From Acidaminococcus hominis (GTDB lineage Bacteria > Bacillota > Negativicutes > Acidaminococcales > Acidaminococcaceae), in NCBI RefSeq assembly GCF_900291475.1, contig NZ_OLMM01000004.1, positions 62,001 through 126,000 on the forward strand: a stretch of 64,000 nucleotides of DNA. The letters run 5' to 3'. Shown here one piece after another: positions 20,115 to 28,137 of this stretch. Position numbers and translations under genes: made by a program. Position 1 is the stretch's first letter, and every line of letters begins with the position of its first letter. The notes below the pieces were generated by a model. That model was not told where the DNA came from. It ran no database searches and was given only the letters and a program-made list of their open reading frames with translations.

Positions 20115-20262
20115 ACGCTTCCTGCAAGCGTTGCGGTCACGTCCAAATATCTTCCCAAGTTACCCAAAAGATATTTGGAATACGTGACCCATGTGATAGC
20201 TGCCCAGAAGGCAAGCCCGTGGGGCGATGCCGCCTGGCTTGCAGCGAACCACTGTAGGAAGT
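20115..20262 (+). ncRNA. Structured RNA-like element, copy 3
   Basis: The outer stem CTTCCT (20118-20123) pairs with AGGAAG (20256-20261). The lower stem GGTCACGT pairs with ACGTGACC, and the long hairpin CCAAATATCTT pairs with AAGATATTTGG (20142-20178). The conserved strings ATGTGATAGC, GCAAGCCC and GCGAACCACT occur in the same order and spacing as in copy 2. The hairpin arms share almost no sequence with the other copies yet remain complementary. Confidence 0.55.
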
Positions 20263-20285
20263 ATCACCGAAGGTGACGATAGAAG

Positions 20286-20570
20286 TTTTACTATTTCACA
20301 GCCCCATTTTCTCTTAGTATATTCTCCCCTGCTGCTCTGCCCCAGGAAAACCTCCCCAGTCAGTTTTCACCTAAAAAAACGACCCAGCCAGCCCCTATTT
20401 GCCCCAATTTCCACTTTTTTTATTGACTGTATATAGTTATCTTATGTAATTGACTATTTCTTAAATGAGAATTTATGTTTCCTTCTAATTTTTGTAACTA
20501 TTAGTTCAAAATAGTTCCTATTTTCATGGTTGTTAAAATAAATAACTATGTTTTGGATAATAATTATTGA
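20286..20570. other. AT-rich spacer before the large RNA locus, nothing identified
   Basis: The left part is moderately C-rich and the right part very AT-rich. I see no supported reading frame. The 69-codon frame at 20227-20436 overlaps copy 3 of the structured element and has no recognisable features. Confidence 0.4.
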
Positions 20571-20598
20571 TTGTTGTTGTCTTTGGTGATACTATACA
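20571..20598 (+). promoter_or_regulatory. Promoter of the large RNA locus
   Basis: TTGTTG (20571-20576) and TATACA (20593-20598) are 16 bp apart, in AT-rich DNA immediately before the GC-rich structured region. Transcription would start at about 20604. Confidence 0.5.
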
Positions 20599-20603
20599 AG
20601 TAA

Positions 20604-21503
20604 GGAAGTGGGTTCCCTAGAGAGAAAAAAGTGAAACCCTCTTCCACCCAGGAAGCTGCCGGGCAGCCGGTGCGTTGGGTTCTCACCCCAAAGAGAAGGC
20701 CAGCAGCGGGCTACCCACCAGGTACACTTTCTGGAGTCAGTCCATTAAAACATCCGGGTTCCAGCTTGGACCCCATTCCCGTTTGATGGACGGCAGGATG
20801 ATTCCAGTGAGTCATCCAACTAGGCGAGATAATTTAGCGGTTGTCTTCGGATCCGCTGGCCGGTCAGCGAATCACTTGACGGACCACAGTTCCCTTGAAT
20901 CGTTGGTCCCAAGTCCACACCGGACTTGCCAGCTGCGAGGTACTTGGCAGGATCCCTCCACGATGGGACTGCTGCAGACACCCCGACAAAAAGCCAGCAA
21001 GGGCGATCCCCCAATCGTCCCTTGCTGGAAACCGGAAGGTGTGCAGCAGGCAGGGTTTCTGCACCATCGGCAGCGCCTTTCCCCAAGGCACTACGATTCC
21101 AGAAACCTTCTGACAAGGAAACGCAGCAGATCTCTTCCCCTGAGATTGGCAATATCGAAAGACCGGGGTCGCCATTCCCCGGTTTATCCCCAAGTTTGTT
21201 CCGGCAAGTTACCTTGAGTTTCTCAGTACCCCCTCCCCATAATCAACGGGCTTCGGGTGCCGGAACTGGATCCGCCGTTCCCCCTATAACGACTGGTCCA
21301 CCCCAAAGCTTCGGCACTTCACCTGTTGATCGGAGTACTGACCTCCCCCTAAAAGAACTCAGGTACGGCCGGGCAAGCGATCATCTTCGATAAGTGTAGT
21401 AGGAAAGTTTCTGAAACCCCATTTCAGAAACCATTTGTAGCAAGACCTCCAATAATCCTCCTATCATTGCGGTCATGGGTTCCCCATCCATGACCGCCTT
21501 TTT
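20604..21503 (+). ncRNA. Candidate large structured non-coding RNA (~0.9 kb)
   Basis: A GC-rich 0.9-kb block begins just after a promoter and ends in a clean Rho-independent terminator. No reading frame in it has a ribosome binding site or recognisable protein. It is dense in hairpins: a 5' stem GGAAG (20604-20608) with CTTCC (20641-20645); GCCGGGCAG; GGGTTCCAGCTTGGACCC; a long stem of CCAGCAAGGG with CCCTTGCTGG (20994-21028); GCCTT with AAGGC; CCGGGG with CCCCGG (21163-21182); and GTTTCTGAAA with TTTCAGAAAC (21407-21431). Length and ornate structure recall the OLE, GOLLD and ROOL classes, but I cannot match a class by eye. It lies convergent to gltS. Confidence 0.6.
21469..21503 (+). terminator. 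Rho-independent terminator of the large RNA
   Basis: GCGGTCATGG (21469-21478) pairs with CCATGACCGC (21488-21497), followed by CTTTTT. There is no T-run on the opposite strand, so it acts on plus-strand transcription. Confidence 0.85.
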
Positions 21504-21521
21504 AGTTATGTAAAATATCCT

Positions 21522-21576
21522 AAAGCAAAACGCGAAAAGCCCGGTACCTCTGTGCAGGTATCGGACTTTTCGCGTT
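21522..21576 (-). terminator. Terminator after gltS
   Basis: CGCGAAAAG (21531-21539) pairs with CTTTTCGCG (21566-21574), with further pairing inside, followed on the minus strand by TTTTGCTTT. It lies just past the gltS stop codon. Confidence 0.8.
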
Positions 21577-21598
21577 GATAAGAGGAGTTGTGCAAACC

Positions 21599-22795
21599 TT
21601 ACAATCCGGCAACAAATTTTTGAATGGCTGTGATGTACAGCGGATTGTAGGTATTGCCGATCAATATGGACATAGCCGGGAAAATAGTCCAGGCCATATT
21701 GGCCCAGCCGAACTCATCCATTACGGACTTTTCGTTGGCCACGGCGTTGGGAGCGGCTCCCAGCCCTACTCCCACCAGGCCAGCAACCATAACGGCTGCG
21801 TTGTAATTTTTCCCGTACATATAATACGCAATAAAAGCACCAAAGAAACAGGCCAGCAGGACCTCACCAATGAGAATCAGCAGCATAGGACCTGCCACAG
21901 CAAACAGCTTGGTCATATCCATTGTCATCAGCGTCAAGGCAATAAAGAAGTCCAGCATAATATGTTCCAATACGGAAATTTCTTTTTCTGGAATCTCAAT
22001 TTTCAGGGCTTCCATTACGTTGCGGCAGATGACGCCGGAGAACAAGCAGCCCACAAAATAGGGCATTTCCACCTGGGGAATCAGTTTCAAAACTTTGTAA
22101 ACGGGCACGCCTAGGCCGGCAATCAGTAGCAGCATAAAGAACGCCGTGGATACTTTCTTGGTATCCAGTGGATGCACTTCTTTTGTGTTGGTTACTTCTA
22201 CGTTCTCCTGGTCTTCCGGAAGTGGCTGCAAATGATGGATCTTGATCAGGTATCTGGCAGTGGGGCCGCCAAACAAGGAGGCAACCACCATACCAAAGGT
22301 ACCGGCCGCTACGCCAATGACCGTAGCGCCATCACAGCCCAACCGTTCAAAAATAGGGCCAAAAGCACCCGCAGTCCCTACGCCCCCGTACATGGCAGCC
22401 GAACCGCAGGCAATCCCAATCAGAGGATTGACCCCAGTCATTTTGGCAATGGCCACGCCCACGATATTTTGCAGCGTAATGAGAATCACAGAAGCAATGG
22501 CAATCTGTACACAGAGCTTGCCGCCCTTACGCAGCAGCTCGGCAGTAAAGCCAATTCCCACAGCCGTAAAGAACAGATTCATGGACCAGCCGGTGAGCTG
22601 GCCCGTCCACACTACGCTGATGCCGCCGTACACTTTCAGCAGACACATCAGGATACTTACCAGCAGTCCAGAAACCACTGCGGCCGGAATACAAAAATCA
22701 CGAAACACTTTCACCCTAGCAACAATATATCTTCCTAAAAGTACGACAAAAGCGGCAACCCCTGTTGTAGTCAGTAAATCCAGCGTGATTTTCAT
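21599..22795 (-). CDS. gltS: Sodium/glutamate symporter family transporter (GltS)
   Basis: A 398-residue polytopic inner-membrane protein of the GltS family, which takes up glutamate with sodium. The hydrophobic segments, an N-terminal GVAAFVVLLGRYIVAR, the re-entrant-like Gly-rich stretch GSAAMYGGVGTAGAFGP and its C-terminal counterpart GLVGVGLGAAPNAVAN give the two inverted halves expected for the family; length is usual. The start has AGGAT about ten bases upstream, inside the end of the preceding aldolase gene (7 bp gap), so the two are one operon. Coupling to an HpcH/HpaI aldolase rather than to glutamate enzymes is unusual and leaves open a related dicarboxylate or hydroxy-acid substrate. 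A terminator follows. Confidence 0.93.
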   Translation of the reverse strand: MKITLDLLTTTGVAAFVVLLGRYIVARVKVFRDFCIPAAVVSGLLVSILMCLLKVYGGISVVWTGQLTGWSMNLFFTAVGIGFTAELLRKGGKLCVQIAIASVILITLQNIVGVAIAKMTGVNPLIGIACGSAAMYGGVGTAGAFGPIFERLGCDGATVIGVAAGTFGMVVASLFGGPTARYLIKIHHLQPLPEDQENVEVTNTKEVHPLDTKKVSTAFFMLLLIAGLGVPVYKVLKLIPQVEMPYFVGCLFSGVICRNVMEALKIEIPEKEISVLEHIMLDFFIALTLMTMDMTKLFAVAGPMLLILIGEVLLACFFGAFIAYYMYGKNYNAAVMVAGLVGVGLGAAPNAVANEKSVMDEFGWANMAWTIFPAMSILIGNTYNPLYITAIQKFVAGL

Positions 22796-22802
22796 GATAT
22801 AT

Positions 22803-23579
22803 TTATCCTTTCACGGAATAGGATTTCAGCCCCTCGCACAAATCTTTGTAGGCTTTGTACAGCAAATACTGCGGAAAATCGGTATGGTAGTGGGAAATAC
22901 CCTTGCATTTGGCGAATTCAGCAGCATCGCTGGGCTGCAGCACCTGGGCAGAACAGCTCTTGCCATATTGCTCACACAGGGCAGCGCAGTCCAAAACCGC
23001 CTGTTTCACCTTGGGATGGAACACTTGTCCAGGAACCCCCAGGGCAACGGCCAGGTCGATATTGCCGATGGAAACGGTATCAATGCCCGGAGTAGCAATG
23101 ATTTCTTCCATATTCCGAACCCCTTCCACCCCTTCAATAATCACGGAAACCGCTACTTCCCGGTTGGCTTTGGCATAGCAGCCAGCCCGGTCCACGCCGT
23201 ACCCATTATTACGGGTAAAAGGACAGGCTCCCCGCACCCCTTCCGGCGGATACTTGCACAGAGCAACAGCCAATTTTGCTTCTGCTGCATTGGTAATTCC
23301 CGGCACCTTGATGGCAGAAGCCCCCATGTCCAGAGCCTTGCGGATACTGGTTTCGTCCAGCCCAGGCACCCGCACCATAGCGGCCATTCCGCAGGCATCA
23401 CAGGTACGGATCATGGACATGACTTCCGTCATCGTCAGCTGTTCATGTTCCAGGTCCAGGATAACGAAATCCACCCCAGCCTGCTTCATGACCTCAATGG
23501 CAGTATCAGCAGGAAAAGTAATGTAGCTGCCAATAAATTTCTCGTGTTTTTCCAACAATGATCTGAATGTAGTCTTCAT
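22803..23579 (-). CDS. HpcH/HpaI family class II aldolase
   Basis: A 258-residue TIM-barrel enzyme of the HpcH/HpaI (2-dehydro-3-deoxyglucarate aldolase-like) family, which cleaves or forms 2-keto-4-hydroxy acids with a divalent metal. Family marks are DLEHEQL near residue 43 (barrel strand 2), the metal-binding Glu in SVIIEGVEG and the Asp in SIGNIDLAVALG, and GVRGACPFTR. It starts with AAAGAGG seven bases upstream and is the first gene of a two-gene operon with gltS. A 12-bp perfect palindrome sits between its promoter and start. The exact substrate cannot be told; cleavage of a 4-hydroxy-2-oxo acid to pyruvate plus an aldehyde or keto acid is the general reaction. Confidence 0.88.
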   Translation of the reverse strand: MKTTFRSLLEKHEKFIGSYITFPADTAIEVMKQAGVDFVILDLEHEQLTMTEVMSMIRTCDACGMAAMVRVPGLDETSIRKALDMGASAIKVPGITNAAEAKLAVALCKYPPEGVRGACPFTRNNGYGVDRAGCYAKANREVAVSVIIEGVEGVRNMEEIIATPGIDTVSIGNIDLAVALGVPGQVFHPKVKQAVLDCAALCEQYGKSCSAQVLQPSDAAEFAKCKGISHYHTDFPQYLLYKAYKDLCEGLKSYSVKG

Positions 23580-23600
23580 GGGTTTGCCTCTTTCCTTTTT

Positions 23601-23612
23601 TGCACCGGTGCA
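23601..23612. promoter_or_regulatory. Perfect 12-bp palindrome, candidate operator for the aldolase-gltS operon
   Basis: TGCACCGGTGCA reads the same on both strands and lies just downstream of a minus-strand extended -10 element TGCTATAGT (TATAGT at 23627-23632). The position, around +8 to +19, would suit repression. The upstream LysR gene is a possible but unproven partner. Confidence 0.45.
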
Positions 23613-23660
23613 CTCTCTTTAAGATAACTATAGCACTGGACGGAAAATTCAGGAAATAGC

Positions 23661-23700
23661 AATAAAAAATATCGCTTATCCAAAAAATGAATAAGCGATA
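23661..23700 (-). terminator. Terminator after the LysR gene
   Basis: TATCGCTTAT pairs with ATAAGCGATA (23670-23700) and is followed on the minus strand by TTTTTTATT. It separates the LysR gene from the aldolase-gltS operon. Confidence 0.88.
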
Positions 23701-23722
23701 CAAAGTATTTCCGGCTAAGCCC

Positions 23723-24625
23723 TCAACCCTTTTGCCCGTGGTCTGCCAGCCACTGCCGGAAGAATTTTTGAAACAGCGCTGCTTCCCGAGAACACTGGGC
23801 AGCTTTCAGGGAATTCAGGGCCAGGTGCAGCGTCAGGTTCGGATCAGCAAAAGGCCGGAAGGTCAAATCGTAGCCATACCGTTTCAGCTTGCTGCAGAAC
23901 TTGCTGGGCAAAAAAGCCACCCCATTGTTGTGTTCCACCATGGACAGCATCAGATCATGCTGCATGGTTTCCAGCAGAATGTGGGGCTGGATGTGATGCT
24001 CCGCAAACCCCCGGAGAATCTTGTCGTGCAATACATATTCTTCCGTGTAAATAATGATGGCCTCACTGCGCAAATCCGGATAATCCACCTGCTCCAAGCG
24101 GGCCAGAGGATGGTTCTTGGGCAGCACCACACTGTGGGTATCCTGCTCCATCCATTCCCTCTGAAATTCCGGATTCCCCCGAGGATTGAAAATACCAAAG
24201 TCCAAAAGCCCATCCTGGAGAAGCTTGGCAATATGCTTGGGCCCTGTTTCCAAGAGAGATACCTTGATGTTGGGATAAGCCTGCTTAAAATCCCCCAAAA
24301 TGGCACTGATGGCCGTGTTGGCCGTAATCAGAGGGATACCAATATAGATGGTTCCGCAAAGCTTCTGGTCATCCCCTTTGCCAAACCCCTCCAGATTGTG
24401 GAAAGCCACCACCTGCTCCCGGGCCAGCGGCAGAAACGCCGCTCCCGCATCCGTCAGCCTGACCTCATGCTTGGTCCGGCGAAACAGCTGAACCCCCAGC
24501 TCCTCCTCCAGTTCCTTGATGGTCCGACTTAACGTAGGCTGAGAAATATGCGTCCGCTCCGCCGTCTTGGTAAAATTCAAATACCTGGCCACTTCCATAA
24601 AATACTCCAAATGCCGTATTTCCAT
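23723..24625 (-). CDS. LysR-family transcriptional regulator
   Basis: A 300-residue regulator with an N-terminal winged helix-turn-helix (MEIRHLEYFMEVARYLNFT, then SQPTLSRTIKELEEELGVQLF) and a periplasmic-binding-like effector domain (about residues 90-295). I chose ATG 24625 because MEIRHLEYF is the usual LysR N-terminus and AGGGAGA lies about six bases upstream; a longer frame from 24649 adds eight residues without a good site. It lies upstream of, and in the same direction as, the aldolase-gltS operon but has its own terminator. Its likely targets are that operon and its own promoter (TATAAT at 24709-24714), though classical LysR genes are divergent from their targets. Confidence 0.93.
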   Translation of the reverse strand: MEIRHLEYFMEVARYLNFTKTAERTHISQPTLSRTIKELEEELGVQLFRRTKHEVRLTDAGAAFLPLAREQVVAFHNLEGFGKGDDQKLCGTIYIGIPLITANTAISAILGDFKQAYPNIKVSLLETGPKHIAKLLQDGLLDFGIFNPRGNPEFQREWMEQDTHSVVLPKNHPLARLEQVDYPDLRSEAIIIYTEEYVLHDKILRGFAEHHIQPHILLETMQHDLMLSMVEHNNGVAFLPSKFCSKLKRYGYDLTFRPFADPNLTLHLALNSLKAAQCSREAALFQKFFRQWLADHGQKG

Positions 24626-24963
24626 ACCATTCTCCCTATCCAGAAACAAAGGTGCGTTCCTTGCCCAGGCCCAGCCTCGCCGAACCCTAGTCCGTTTATC
24701 CTGCCCTTATTATACCATGGTGAATGTCAGGGAGAAGAAGCAACAAAAGCCCTTGAAAAGGCAATTCCTCGCTTTTCAGGGGCTTGTTGATTTGCCAGAT
24801 TGGAAAAATAGTTCAATTAATTATTGGAATCTAAGGAAAAGAAAAAACTTTTCGCAGCTTTTTCTAGGGCAGGGAACACAGCCCTTCTTCTGTTCCAAAG
24901 TCCACAGCTTTGAAACAGGAAAAGGGCTTATTATAAGTTTTTTCACAAATTCGTTTCTTTTTC
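24626..24963. other. Intergenic region with two hairpins between LysR gene and antiporter gene
   Basis: No gene is supported here. A minus-strand TATAAT (24709-24714) probably belongs to the LysR promoter. A hairpin of AAGCCCTTGAAAAG with CTTTTCAGGGGCTT (24747-24785) has TTTTGTTG on the minus strand. A second, long imperfect hairpin (24880-24929, AGCCCTT with AAGGGCT at its base) is followed by TTATAAGTTTTTT on the plus strand. Together they could bound a short transcript or insulate the two flanking genes. Confidence 0.4.
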
Positions 24964-24991
24964 TTGAGTCTGTGTCAAAATATGGTAAAAT
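24964..24991 (+). promoter_or_regulatory. Promoter of the NhaC-type antiporter gene
   Basis: TTGAGT (24964-24969) and TAAAAT (24986-24991) with a 16-bp spacer, 45 bp before the start codon. Confidence 0.6.
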
Positions 24992-25036
24992 AAAACGTAA
25001 TCTTGTAACCCTACACTACACATAAAGGAGCCAATT

Positions 25037-26581
25037 ATGCAACCTATCGACGTTGGGTTTTACTCCCTATTCCCTCCCATCATTGCCATTGCCCTGGCAC
25101 TGATCACCAAAGAAGTTATTTCCTCCCTGATGCTGGGCATTTTGTCCGGCGGCCTGATCTACGCGGTGTTTTCCGGCGGTGGGCTGGTAGCCATGAGTTC
25201 CATTGCTTTTGAAATCATGGCCAAAACCGTGGGGACCATGGACAAATTCTACATTATCCTGTTCCTGGCCCTTTTGGGTTCCCTGGTGTGCGTGGTCACC
25301 AAGGCCGGCGGTTCCTATGCCTACGGCAAGTGGGCTACCCAGAAGATCAAAAGCAAGCGGGCGGCGGAACTGGCCACCAGTCTTTTGGGGGTTCTGATTT
25401 TCATCGACGACTATTTCAACTGCCTGACGGTGGGCACTGTAATGAAGCCGGTCACCGACAAGTACAAGGTTTCCCGGGCCAAGCTGGCCTACATCATCGA
25501 CACCACGGCGGCACCGGTGTGCATCATTGCTCCTGTGTCCAGCTGGGCTGCGGCGGTGGGTTCCACCCTGTACGAAACGGGCGCCTTCTCCAACGAGCTT
25601 TCTGCCTTCTTTGCCACCATTCCCTATAATATGTATGCCATTTTGTCCATTATCATGGTGGTGACCCTGTCTGCTACAAACCTGGAATTTGGTCCCATGG
25701 CCAATGCAGAGTGGGAAGCGGAAGAAAACGATAACCTGGGGGCTATCGATACCATGATTACCCAAGGGGAAACGGAACCCAACACCAAGGGTACGGTGCT
25801 GGACCTGGTGATTCCTATTCTGGCCCTGATTGTCTTCACCATCCTGGCCATGCTGTACACCGGCGGCTACTGGGATAAGCCCATTTCCTTCCAGGAAGCC
25901 ATTGGCGCCTGCAATTCCTCTGCCTCCCTGGTGCTGGGCGGCTTCTGGGCTCTGGTGGTGGCGTTTTTCCAGTTCGTTCCCCGGAAACTGATTTCCTTTA
26001 AGGATTTCATGAGCAACATCACCACGGGCATCAACACCATGGTGCCGGCCTACATCATCCTGACCCTGGCCTGGACCATCGGTTCCCTGTGCCAGAACTA
26101 CCTGGGCACCGGCCAATACATCGGTATGCTGGTGGAAACCAGCCAAATGCCCACGGAGCTGATTCCGGCCATTGTGTTCCTGGTAGCTGCGGGGCTGTCC
26201 TTCTCCATTGGTACCGCCTGGGGCACCTTCGGGATTTTCATTCCTATTGTGGTTTTCATCTGCCAAGCTACCCCGCCTGAAATCATGACGGTGACCCTGG
26301 CTGCTACCCTGGCGGGTTCCGTATTCGGGGACCACTTCTCCCCCATTTCCGATACCACCATTTTTTCCAGCTCCGGCGCTGGCTGCAATCATATGCAGCA
26401 CGTGAGCACCCAGATCCCCTACGCCTGCCTGGTGGCCTTCTGCTGCTTTGTCAGCTACCTGGTGGCTGGCTTCTCCGGCGGCAATGTGTATCTGACCCTG
26501 GTTACGGGCATCGGTTTATTGGCCTTGACCCTGGTTGTGCTCCACAGAAGAGCCAAGGGCAGATTGGCGAAAAAAGCGTAA
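25037..26581 (+). CDS. Na+/H+ antiporter, NhaC family
   Basis: A 514-residue polytopic membrane protein of the NhaC/YheL superfamily, which exchanges sodium for protons or, in some members, a paired organic anion. Around twelve hydrophobic segments are visible. Conserved features include the FIDDYFNCLTVG motif with acidic residues in a membrane segment, the PVSSWAAAVGSTLYETG stretch and HFSPISDTTIFSSSGAGCNH near the C-terminus. AAGGAG precedes the start with good spacing. It is a single-gene unit with its own promoter and terminator. Exchange of malate/lactate as in MleN is possible, given the organic-acid genes nearby. Confidence 0.9.
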   Translation: MQPIDVGFYSLFPPIIAIALALITKEVISSLMLGILSGGLIYAVFSGGGLVAMSSIAFEIMAKTVGTMDKFYIILFLALLGSLVCVVTKAGGSYAYGKWATQKIKSKRAAELATSLLGVLIFIDDYFNCLTVGTVMKPVTDKYKVSRAKLAYIIDTTAAPVCIIAPVSSWAAAVGSTLYETGAFSNELSAFFATIPYNMYAILSIIMVVTLSATNLEFGPMANAEWEAEENDNLGAIDTMITQGETEPNTKGTVLDLVIPILALIVFTILAMLYTGGYWDKPISFQEAIGACNSSASLVLGGFWALVVAFFQFVPRKLISFKDFMSNITTGINTMVPAYIILTLAWTIGSLCQNYLGTGQYIGMLVETSQMPTELIPAIVFLVAAGLSFSIGTAWGTFGIFIPIVVFICQATPPEIMTVTLAATLAGSVFGDHFSPISDTTIFSSSGAGCNHMQHVSTQIPYACLVAFCCFVSYLVAGFSGGNVYLTLVTGIGLLALTLVVLHRRAKGRLAKKA

Positions 26582-26591
26582 GCACCTATGA

Positions 26592-26626
26592 AAAAAGAGG
26601 TTCCGAAATAGTCGGAACCTCTTTTC
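26592..26626. terminator. Bidirectional terminator between antiporter and SLC13 genes
   Basis: GAGGTTCCGA pairs with TCGGAACCTC (26597-26621), with A6 before and T4 after, so it can serve both convergent genes. Confidence 0.88.
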
Positions 26627-26667
26627 TTATGCGATTTTTCGTACGTTAGCCGCTAGTTTGTGGGGGC

Positions 26668-28125
26668 TTAGTGCAGAAGCAGCGCCCCAATGGGGTAGCC
26701 CACAAAGGTCATGGCCAGTACGGCCAGGATGGCGAAAACGCCGCCCCAGATGAACATATCCTTGACGGTGGTCCACCCGGAGCCGATGGCTACGGTGTTG
26801 ATGGTGGACTGGCCGGCAGGGGTCATGTTGCAGATGCCGGCGCCAAACCCTATCAGGCACACTACAGCGCCTACGCTGAGGATGCCGGCCGGCAGGGCCT
26901 GGCAGACAGACAGGGCCACAGCGCTGACCACAGTGGTGGTCACGATGTTGGAGGAGAAGTTGGTTTCTAGGACGCACCAGGCGAAGAAGAACAAAATCAG
27001 GCCGAAGGCAGGCAGCCCACCGGCAATGGGAGCCAGCATACCGCTGAGCCATTCCTTGACGCCCATGCCGTTATGGGTAAGGGCGGAGCCCAGCATGGTG
27101 GCGGCGCCGGTCATAATGATGGAGGCCCACAGAACGCCTTTGGTCATGACTTCCCGGAAGTTCATAATGGGCTGGCCTTTGTCCCGGGCAATGAACAGGA
27201 TGATGCAGCCCAAAAGGGGCGGCATGGCCGTGGTCCATTTGCTGACCATTTTGTAGAGGCCCGGGTCAAAGCCCTTCACCAGGCTGGGGCCCACCCACAA
27301 AAGGACGGTGAGGGCCATGGTGCCCAGGATAATCCATTCTTTCCGGTCCGCTTTGGGAACCATGCCCCGCAGGGCCATGGCCTTACTGGGGCTGATTTCC
27401 CCAATATCCGCCGGGCGGAACACAAACTTGAACACCAAAAGCAGGAGCAGCACCAGCACAATGCCGGTGGGAATGCCCATGGCCATGTACTGGAACTGGT
27501 TCACATCCCGGCCGGTAGCGGCGGTGTAGTAGCCGATGGCCATGGTGGGCCAGACGTGGCCGATGGCCGTCATGCCGGAAGACAGGCTGATGCAGAAGGC
27601 CGTTCCCAGCATAATCATATTGCCGGTGGGAGATCCTTTCTTCACTTCCAGTACCTGGAAAATATCCTCCAGGAAGGGCATAAAGGCAACGAACAAAACG
27701 GAAGGGGAAATAAAGAGTCCCATAAAGGTTACGGCAAACAGCAGAAAGGTCACAAAGGACCAGGGCCCTCTCCGGGCTACCCGGTTGGTGATGAAGCTGA
27801 CGGTGCAGCGCCGGACAAAGTGGGTCTGGGACAGGGGGTACACCAGCATGAAGGTGAACAGCAGGAACGCCACGGTGGTATTCCCCAGGGTTCCCTTCAG
27901 GGTTTCCCCAAAACCGAAGCTGGGCAGAAAGCCCAGGAGCAGCACGGTAATCAGGCTGGGCCAGTCGATGGAGATGGTAATCCACATCAGCAGGGAGGTC
28001 AGGAAGATGCCCAGTACGGCCAAGCCTTCCTGGGTAAGGGGTGCCGGGGCGGGCAGGCTGCGGACCAGGAAGCCTGCAGCCAGGGAAACCACCAGCCAGA
28101 ACGTATCTTTTTGGGATTTTGTCAT
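26668..28125 (-). CDS. SLC13/DASS-family anion transporter
   Basis: A 485-residue inner-membrane protein of the divalent anion:sodium symporter family, which imports dicarboxylates, tricarboxylates or sulfate. About eleven hydrophobic segments and two related half-sites are present (GNTTVAFLL near residue 82 and ETNFSSNIVTTT near residue 393), matching the paired Ser-Asn-Thr motifs of the family. It starts 12 bp after the stop of the chorismate mutase-like gene, so the two share a transcript. Given the tartrate/malate-type dehydrogenase one unit upstream, a C4-dicarboxylate or hydroxy-acid substrate is likely but unproven. Confidence 0.88.
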   Translation of the reverse strand: MTKSQKDTFWLVVSLAAGFLVRSLPAPAPLTQEGLAVLGIFLTSLLMWITISIDWPSLITVLLLGFLPSFGFGETLKGTLGNTTVAFLLFTFMLVYPLSQTHFVRRCTVSFITNRVARRGPWSFVTFLLFAVTFMGLFISPSVLFVAFMPFLEDIFQVLEVKKGSPTGNMIMLGTAFCISLSSGMTAIGHVWPTMAIGYYTAATGRDVNQFQYMAMGIPTGIVLVLLLLLVFKFVFRPADIGEISPSKAMALRGMVPKADRKEWIILGTMALTVLLWVGPSLVKGFDPGLYKMVSKWTTAMPPLLGCIILFIARDKGQPIMNFREVMTKGVLWASIIMTGAATMLGSALTHNGMGVKEWLSGMLAPIAGGLPAFGLILFFFAWCVLETNFSSNIVTTTVVSAVALSVCQALPAGILSVGAVVCLIGFGAGICNMTPAGQSTINTVAIGSGWTTVKDMFIWGGVFAILAVLAMTFVGYPIGALLLH

Positions 28126-28137
28126 GGCACTCGCCCC

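Noticed and set aside
19690..20265. CRISPR array
   Set aside because: The repeats are few, long and internally paired, with no short regular repeat-spacer pattern and no cas gene.
20675..21393. Several open frames of 70-180 codons on both strands in the structured region
   Set aside because: None has a ribosome binding site or plausible protein composition; the hairpins and terminator fit an RNA gene better.
20604..21503. Group II intron
   Set aside because: A GTGCG occurs near the 5' end, but I found no domain V-like hairpin and no reverse transcriptase frame.
25067..26401. 444-codon frame opposite the antiporter gene
   Set aside because: Shadow of the membrane-protein codons on the other strand; His/Gly/Gln-rich with no domain.
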